Below, in pieces: positions 58,020 through 64,000 of a stretch of DNA of 64,000 nucleotides (the first letter of the stretch is position 1; the number at the start of each line of letters is the position of its first letter). The stretch is from an uncultured Bacteroidales bacterium (GTDB taxonomy: Bacteria > Bacteroidota > Bacteroidia > Bacteroidales > Muribaculaceae). The notes beneath the pieces are model-generated. The model saw only the letters and a program-made list of their open reading frames with translations. It ran no database searches and was not told the origin of the DNA. The translations under genes and the position numbers were made by a program. The stretch covers positions 57,661-121,660 of the forward strand of contig CANPDU010000004.1 of the NCBI GenBank assembly GCA_947573135.1. The letters run 5' to 3'.

Positions 58020-60011
58020 TTAATTGGCGAAGTCGATAGACAGACCAATCTGAAACCGGCGGGGATTTAGCGGATAATTGGGGAGCGAAAAATAATTGTC
58101 TCCTCCGATCATACCTTGGTTAAAATGAGAGAACAGAATATAAAATCTTGTTTTTGACAGTTTCATGTTTGCATAGGCGTTCATAAACGGATAGTTGCCT
58201 ATCTTGATGTCATGCTGATTACCGAACGATGCAGTAGCCGGCTGATAGTTGGGCGCATAATATTTAGTGTAATAGTCGCAGTCTAAACCTAACTGTACAA
58301 ACAATGTGGCAATCTTGAATTTCAGATACAGATTTGAGTATATCGCAAATTTAGGGATAGCCAGTATATTTTCATCTGAAGTAGTCTGATATGTGACGCG
58401 GTTATCCCAATGTAGAATGCCTACTTTTAAGCGTTGGTCAAGGCTAGCGCTGAAGGTCTGGATATTCGAACCGTGCTGGCGGGGCAAGAATTCACTGTCA
58501 AAATAGATGTAATTCTGTAAATTTGCGGCCTCAACTGTTATGGATGTTCCGCTGAAAGGCAAATTGAGATTTCCGCCGAAATTGACCCTGCGAATTTTTC
58601 CGAAATCATTCTGCCAGATGAAGTGATTGGATAGATAATTATTCAACAGATAGGGAGCCGCCTCGTTTTTAAAGCCACCGAAACCGGTTATAGAGACACT
58701 GTCGCCGAAAAGTTTGAAACGAGTGGAGACATTGCCTGAGACGCGTATATCGCCGGCTTCGGGGCCGACTATGCCGAATTCAGCCGTCGCTCCATAAGTC
58801 AGGATCGATCCGCGCTGTTTGGTCAGTTGTCCTCCGATTCTGGCTATGTTCTGTGTGACTTTTGGCTCTATAGATACGATGCCATCAGGAAACGGGGTCA
58901 AGCCTTCTACACGGTCGAGGGTATCAGGAGTCTGATTGAACTTCCTTATCTCATAAGAAAGGTAGGCGGCCAGACCGAATTTCGCATATTTATTGAAGCC
59001 TTCAAGAAGTGAAACACCAATGATGTTCTCGACAGAACTGTATGTTGTCCTGTCGTGGGTATAGCCCGGAGAAAGATAAGTATTTTTGAAGAATTCGCCG
59101 TCCTCACGACTTGAGCCGTTGTCGAATACGTGTTTCCCTTCCTTATAGTGGAGAGTCCAGATAAAGGATGTGACGGGAATGTATGTACGCACAGTTCTCA
59201 TTGTATCGGCCTCTTTGTCAAGAATTTCCTCTTCATGCCAGTATCCGACCTTATAACGGTTGTTGAGCAACAGATCCGTGCCCTTCAGACGCGTATGTGC
59301 ATCGGTCAGATTGGTGGGTATGGACTTGGGATTAATAGAGGCGACACCGCCCTGCAGAACAGCCGGATCTGTGATATACAGCGGGTCAGTGATACCTCCG
59401 TTTTCTTTGTTTACCGAGTTCCAGTGGTTTAGAAATCCCTGAAATTCATATCTGTCTCCTATATAAGATCCGGAAAAGCCCCATATAAGATTTTTAGCCG
59501 CCTGATTATCGTAGCATCCTTTTGAATAAAGGTAGTCGAGCAGGGCGCCGAACTGTGCCTTTGCATTTATATTACCTGAGAAAACCGTCGACAGCCGTTC
59601 CTGCGAATTGTCACGGCCTCCTGCCGAGTTGAACGACAGCAAAGTCATAGGAATTCGGGTATTATAGAATTTCATTGTTTTTACCGACGGTAACCATGTG
59701 CCGATTGCATCCTCAAGAAAGAAATCGCTTATAGCAGGCCTCTCACTGATAATCATGTTGATACCTTCGGCTCCAAAATTTCCGGTCGTAGCCCATGCGT
59801 CTGAGCGCATTGACGGCACTGATTGCTGACCATAATTGACCGGAAGTGTATCAAGAGTTGCCGGTTCGCGCAACCCTAAAGGTTCTATTATTTTCCAGGC
59901 ATATGATGGAGCAATTACCGGCTTCTGCGTTGGTTGCGGGGTCGGTTTCCTTTGAGCATAAGCGGCAAAAACCACCAATGCCAAAAATAATAAAGACAGT
60001 ACCTTTCTCAT
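58020..60011 (-). CDS. Putative porin (large Bacteroidetes OM beta-barrel)
   Basis: Signal peptide, extensive beta-strand pattern, C-terminal aromatic strand. Confidence 0.75.
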   Translation of the reverse strand: MRKVLSLLFLALVVFAAYAQRKPTPQPTQKPVIAPSYAWKIIEPLGLREPATLDTLPVNYGQQSVPSMRSDAWATTGNFGAEGINMIISERPAISDFFLEDAIGTWLPSVKTMKFYNTRIPMTLLSFNSAGGRDNSQERLSTVFSGNINAKAQFGALLDYLYSKGCYDNQAAKNLIWGFSGSYIGDRYEFQGFLNHWNSVNKENGGITDPLYITDPAVLQGGVASINPKSIPTNLTDAHTRLKGTDLLLNNRYKVGYWHEEEILDKEADTMRTVRTYIPVTSFIWTLHYKEGKHVFDNGSSREDGEFFKNTYLSPGYTHDRTTYSSVENIIGVSLLEGFNKYAKFGLAAYLSYEIRKFNQTPDTLDRVEGLTPFPDGIVSIEPKVTQNIARIGGQLTKQRGSILTYGATAEFGIVGPEAGDIRVSGNVSTRFKLFGDSVSITGFGGFKNEAAPYLLNNYLSNHFIWQNDFGKIRRVNFGGNLNLPFSGTSITVEAANLQNYIYFDSEFLPRQHGSNIQTFSASLDQRLKVGILHWDNRVTYQTTSDENILAIPKFAIYSNLYLKFKIATLFVQLGLDCDYYTKYYAPNYQPATASFGNQHDIKIGNYPFMNAYANMKLSKTRFYILFSHFNQGMIGGDNYFSLPNYPLNPRRFQIGLSIDFAN

Positions 60012-60132
60012 AAGTAGTGCAAATGTACGAAAAAAACGAAAATCTTTGCTAAATTTGCAGATACATTATCAAACTCAATATCCATCACATCCAAAAATTA
60101 ACCTTATCCGCAATAAAACCAATCATCGAACT

Positions 60133-60531
60133 ATGGCAGGGAATGATTATGTTCTGAGAAACCGACAATGGCTGGCCGACAAATCGCAGGAAGCCGGAAT
60201 AAATACGCTTGACGGAAATATTCTATATAAAATTATCAGAAAAGGTCACGCCGGCGGTCTGCATCCAAGCCGTAACAGCGTTGTCACTGTCCATTATACG
60301 GGTAAGACTATCAATGGCAAAGTTTTCGACAGTAGCCGCGGCGGAGCGGCTCCGGCTATGAGACTTCGCGATCTGATCCAGGGTTGGATAATAGCGTTGC
60401 CGCATATGCAGATCGGAGATCGTTGGGAAATATATCTTCCGGCCGAAATGGGCTACGGTCGTTTCTCACAGCCGGGCATACCCGGAGGATCCACTCTTAT
60501 TTTTGATATAGAATTGATTGCGGTTAATTGA
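60133..60531 (+). CDS. FKBP-type peptidyl-prolyl cis-trans isomerase
   Basis: VTVHYTGKTINGKVFDSS, GYGRFSQPGIPGGSTLIFDIEL. Confidence 0.92.
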   Translation: MAGNDYVLRNRQWLADKSQEAGINTLDGNILYKIIRKGHAGGLHPSRNSVVTVHYTGKTINGKVFDSSRGGAAPAMRLRDLIQGWIIALPHMQIGDRWEIYLPAEMGYGRFSQPGIPGGSTLIFDIELIAVN

Positions 60532-60560
60532 CAGAATAATTTACCTAAAACATAATAAAA

Positions 60561-62126
60561 ATGAAGATTTCTAAACTGACAGTATTTGCAGCCTGCATGC
60601 TCTTGCTCGGCGCCTGCAAATCGGCCGGAGATTATGTCGAGATACCGGCCGATGTTATGAACGACAAAGTCAAGGGGGCCTGGGCCGGTAAAATGATCGG
60701 TGTAATGTATGGCCGTCCGATGGAATTTGCCGCGAACAGTGACATCTACAGAGATTCTATAAAATGGGATCCTAAAAACATTGAGGCCGCATTGCTTGAA
60801 GATGACATCTATGGTCAGCTTAATTTCATGAAAACCATGGAGCTCTACGGACAGGACGTGTCGATTGATTCTCTGGCCAAGAATTTTGCATATGCTGAAT
60901 TCGCATTATGTCATGCCAATCTTCAGGCGAGAAAGAATTATTTCGACGGTATCCCGGCCGCGGAACTTTCTTATCCTGAAAACAGTATCCACTGTGAGGA
61001 CATCGATTTTCAGATCGAGTGTGATTTCATCGGTTTTGTCAATCCCTGTATGCCTCAGTCATCTAATAAGATGTGTGAAAAAGTCGGCGCAATTATGTCG
61101 GCCGCTGATGGTATGTATGCCGGCATGTATGTCAGTGCGATGCATACTCTTGCCTATGAGACAGACGACATCAAAGCGATAGTTAATGCCGCGTTGGGTG
61201 CAATTCCGGCTGAAAGCGGCTATGCGCAATGTGTGAGAGACGTTATCTCTTGCTATGAAAAAGATCCCGAAAACTGGAAGGCGGCATGGGATTTTATGGC
61301 GGAGAAATGGGCTCCATATGACATCTGTACACCTTATCTGCCATTTAACATCGATGCCAAACTCAATGGCGCATATGTTGTGATGGGACTTCTGTACGGA
61401 CAGGGTGACTGGGCCAAGACAATGGAAATCACCGTCCGCTGCGGACAAGATACAGATTGCAATACGGCCACTGCAGCAGCTGTGCTTGGCATTATTGACG
61501 GTTACGAAGCTATCCCCGAGATCTATAAATCATATCTGCCCGAAGTTGCCGACAAATGTTTCAGTCATACCGATTACTCATATAACAAGGCTGTATCTCA
61601 GACTCTTGCATTTATTAAAGAAAATGTAGAGAAAAACGGTGGTTCGGTTGACGATAAAGTTTACAAAATCAAGAAACAACAGATTGTTCCTGCCGCTTTT
61701 GTCAAAGGCTTTACCGGACTGGAAGTCGCTGAGCTCGTGCCGGTAACTGATCAGAGCCGATGGAAGATGACCGGCCAGTGGGAAGATTTCGTATATGGTG
61801 ACGGTGATGATGCACCGTATAAAGTTTCCACTACGCCCGGCGATACATTAGAGACTGAATTTGAAGGAAGCGGTATTGCCATTCTTGGAAGCTGGAATAC
61901 TGACGGCGGTCGAGCAGAGGTGTCAATCGACGGCAAACCTGTCAAGACAATAGATACATATTATGTAAGCGAAGCCGGAAAATATGAAGGCAACAGAGCA
62001 TATCTCTTCTATATTCTCGACTTACCTGCAGGCAAGCATACCTTCTCAATGGTTAATCTTGACAATAATAACAGCAAGTCGAGCGGCAATAAATTATATG
62101 TCGAAAAAGCTTTGATATACAAATAA
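60561..62126 (+). CDS. ADP-ribosylglycohydrolase-family lipoprotein with extra C-terminal beta domain
   Basis: Lipobox LLLGACK; GAWAGKMIGVMYG, CGQDTDCNTATAAAVLG. Confidence 0.85.
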   Translation: MKISKLTVFAACMLLLGACKSAGDYVEIPADVMNDKVKGAWAGKMIGVMYGRPMEFAANSDIYRDSIKWDPKNIEAALLEDDIYGQLNFMKTMELYGQDVSIDSLAKNFAYAEFALCHANLQARKNYFDGIPAAELSYPENSIHCEDIDFQIECDFIGFVNPCMPQSSNKMCEKVGAIMSAADGMYAGMYVSAMHTLAYETDDIKAIVNAALGAIPAESGYAQCVRDVISCYEKDPENWKAAWDFMAEKWAPYDICTPYLPFNIDAKLNGAYVVMGLLYGQGDWAKTMEITVRCGQDTDCNTATAAAVLGIIDGYEAIPEIYKSYLPEVADKCFSHTDYSYNKAVSQTLAFIKENVEKNGGSVDDKVYKIKKQQIVPAAFVKGFTGLEVAELVPVTDQSRWKMTGQWEDFVYGDGDDAPYKVSTTPGDTLETEFEGSGIAILGSWNTDGGRAEVSIDGKPVKTIDTYYVSEAGKYEGNRAYLFYILDLPAGKHTFSMVNLDNNNSKSSGNKLYVEKALIYK

Positions 62127-62162
62127 TAAGAGATATATTACGCCTTGCCGAGAATATGATCA

Positions 62163-62194
62163 TTTGTGTATATAAAATATTATCATTAATTTTG
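62163..62194 (+). promoter_or_regulatory. Promoter of tRNA-Pro: TTTG-N20-TAATTTTG
   Basis: TTTG 62163-62166, TAATTTTG 62187-62194. Confidence 0.8.
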
Positions 62195-62228
62195 TAGCGC
62201 AAATGCATGGTATTTCCGGCATGGGCAT

Positions 62229-62302
62229 CGGGGCGTAGCGCAGTCCGGTAGCGCACCTGGTTTGGGACCAGGTGGTCGCAGGTTCGAATCCTGTCACCCC
62301 GA
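62229..62302 (+). tRNA. tRNA-Pro (anticodon TGG)
   Basis: Cloverleaf: CGGGGCG/CACCCCG, GCGC D stem, CCTGG-TTTGGGA-CCAGG, GCAGG-TTCGAAT-CCTGT; CCA not encoded. Confidence 0.95.
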
Positions 62303-62311
62303 CAATACTAT

Positions 62312-62361
62312 AAAATCTTCAGAATTAGATGCTTGCGATCATCTATTTTGGAGATTTTTTT
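62312..62361 (+). terminator. Intrinsic terminator after tRNA-Pro
   Basis: AAAATCTTCA/TGGAGATTTT with inner AATTAGATG/CATCTATT, then T7. Confidence 0.8.
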
Positions 62362-62595
62362 GTTTTCAATAGTCAAAAAATTTGAAAAGATTGTGGATTT
62401 ATGGTTTTTTTAGCCCATTTTTGAGGATTTTGTGTCACTATTTCGTCACTCTGTGTGACGTAACCGTTAGGACTTGATAGAAATGGCGATGTTGCGGAAG
62501 GTCGGTATGACTGGAAGATTGAGAGAGGACGAGGTGGAATCATCCTGTAATCCCTTTATAACTCTCACATAGCCAAAATCGGTTATCCGTCAACT

Positions 62596-62964
62596 TCAAT
62601 CTATCATGTAGGCTTCGGATGTTAAAATATCTACGATGTGTTCGGTTGTCTTTATTGCATAGTGCTTTACGTTTAGAGAAGATCCATACAACGCACTCAT
62701 CCCAGTTGCCATGATTTCTCCCAGATAAGAGGAATTTTCTACTTCGTATAAGAGGCCGGAAGTCAATCCCACCATAACCTCACTCATTCTAAAGTGTTCC
62801 AGAGTTACACGATAGGCAAATACATTCCTAAATAGAATGGTAATCGTTCCTCTGTCGTCGAAACGATCAAGCATAATTTTAAGGTCGGTAGCGTCATACT
62901 CTATTGAATTGATTGAACATTCGCAATCAATTACATTTATCTGATGGTATATCTCACTTTCCAT
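62596..62964 (-). CDS. Hypothetical protein, immunity-protein-like flavour
   Basis: ITILFRNVFAYRV...LLYEVENSSYLGE...HYAIKTTEHIVDILT pattern. Confidence 0.5.
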   Translation of the reverse strand: MESEIYHQINVIDCECSINSIEYDATDLKIMLDRFDDRGTITILFRNVFAYRVTLEHFRMSEVMVGLTSGLLYEVENSSYLGEIMATGMSALYGSSLNVKHYAIKTTEHIVDILTSEAYMID

Positions 62965-63033
62965 ATCTAGAATAGTTTATCGGTCAGTTTCATGTCAAAA
63001 TATGTCACAATATGACTTGGCAAGAAACATGTC

Positions 63034-63645
63034 TTATTTGGTTTCGTATATGAATTCTATTGTTTCATAGTGTTTCCTATATTCTTTTTCTAATTTTACG
63101 ACCCTATTATTCTTATCATAAGTAAAAACACATGTATATGAAATAATGACGTCAGACATGTTTGGCTTATATGTATAACTATATTGAGTAATAAGACAAT
63201 CCTTGACTATAATGTCAATACTTAACACATAGTCAACACTGGCATCAAGATATGTGTAATACTTATTGATATTTTGTATAGAAATCTTTGTTTGTTCCCC
63301 TATTGGCTGTGTAAATGACAAGATTTCGCTTGGGTCATAACTTGATAGAATATCAGCAATAACACATACATCCTTATATATGACCTCGGGATATTTTAGC
63401 ATTATTCCATAATTTGATAGGCTATTAGATTGATTTAAAAATATCTTTTGACGCGTTTTATCATCTGTGGACAATTTTATCAATCTACCCTTTTTATTAT
63501 ATACCCCGATTTTTTTCCCGTGTAGAAATAAACTTCTCTCTAACTTATAACCATTACTTAAAATGTTTACAACAGTCTGTGATTTCAATTCCAAACTGTT
63601 TAGAATTGAAATCACAGAAAGTATTAATATCACGCAAAATCTCAT
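63034..63645 (-). CDS. Hypothetical secreted protein
   Basis: Signal peptide MRFCVILILSVISILNSLELKSQ; AT-rich accessory region. Confidence 0.6.
   Translation of the reverse strand: MRFCVILILSVISILNSLELKSQTVVNILSNGYKLERSLFLHGKKIGVYNKKGRLIKLSTDDKTRQKIFLNQSNSLSNYGIMLKYPEVIYKDVCVIADILSSYDPSEILSFTQPIGEQTKISIQNINKYYTYLDASVDYVLSIDIIVKDCLITQYSYTYKPNMSDVIISYTCVFTYDKNNRVVKLEKEYRKHYETIEFIYETK
63577..63617. repeat. 15-bp perfect inverted repeat, 11-bp spacer, inside the 63034-63645 ORF
   Basis: CTGTGATTTCAATTC-CAAACTGTTTA-GAATTGAAATCACAG. Confidence 0.95.
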
Positions 63646-63654
63646 TACTAATTT

Positions 63655-63846
63655 TTACTTAGCTTCTTTCCAAAAGATAGTTCTTCCGCATACTGCTGTT
63701 GATTGTAATCTTGTTTTTCCAGCATTCATATTACGTTTGCCGTCGTCTACCTTGAAGTTGATATAAGAGCCTTGGCGAAAGCCATATTCTCGGCTCACGC
63801 TACGCCTCGCATCGGCTATTATTTTTCTATACTCCTTGTCGGTCAT
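63655..63846 (-). CDS. 63-aa hypothetical protein
   Basis: MTDKEYRKIIADARRSVSREYGFRQGSYINFKVDDGKRNMNAGKTRLQSTAVCGRTIFWKEAK. Confidence 0.45.
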   Translation of the reverse strand: MTDKEYRKIIADARRSVSREYGFRQGSYINFKVDDGKRNMNAGKTRLQSTAVCGRTIFWKEAK

Positions 63847-63861
63847 ATGATAATCGTTTGA

Positions 63862-64000
63862 TTATTTACTGTGATAATAATTTGCATCAGGTGCAATCCA
63901 CCGATTAGTAAGATACGAGGTAATCAACACGGGGATAATGAGAAAAGCCGCCCATCCTGCACAAATCATAATTATAAATTCGTTGTCTGTAAAGTATTTG
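63862..64000 (-). CDS. Small membrane protein, partial (runs off window end)
   Basis: Minus strand ...KYFTDNEFIIMICAGWAAFLIIPVLITSYLTNRWIAPDANYYHSK*. Confidence 0.5.
   Translation of the reverse strand, partial: KYFTDNEFIIMICAGWAAFLIIPVLITSYLTNRWIAPDANYYHSK

Noticed and set aside
62482-62571. Short ORF MAMLRKVGMTGRLREDEVESSCNPFITLT as a truncated integrase
   Set aside because: 29 residues with no catalytic motif; cannot be supported

Overview
Most of this window looks like a core-genome segment of a Bacteroidales bacterium (Muribaculaceae-like by protein flavour; the genus is inference). It carries about 50 protein genes, one tRNA-Pro(TGG), several strong intrinsic terminators and many textbook Bacteroidetes promoters (TTTG-N19/20-TAnnTTTG). 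Recognisable core loci: ftsE / ABC-F, clpC-like, panC-panD-ffh-folD, engB, an EmrA/EmrB/TolC-type efflux operon, uvrA, etfBA / acyl-CoA dehydrogenase, purL / PurF-like, tig-clpP-clpX-recQ, an AmgK/MurU-like pair, rpsP-ileS-lspA, a putative porin, FKBP and an ADP-ribosylglycohydrolase lipoprotein. Points most worth a second look: (i) a ~285-nt highly structured region with its own promoter and a terminator-like 3' end (11596-11887), upstream of an MBOAT/SGNH acylation locus; (ii) a single in-frame TAG (12072-12074) replacing an expected Trp codon in that MBOAT gene; (iii) an overlapping GT2-phosphoribosyltransferase-HAD cassette resembling a two-step glycan ribofuranosylation module; (iv) an orphan RecA-fold-like protein with a degenerate Walker A (14546-15256); (v) a PurF-like protein lacking the catalytic N-terminal Cys; (vi) the start of an AT-rich accessory region after tRNA-Pro, with a 15-bp perfect inverted repeat inside an ORF and helically phased GTCAC motifs. 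All family calls come from reading motifs; no database search was run.
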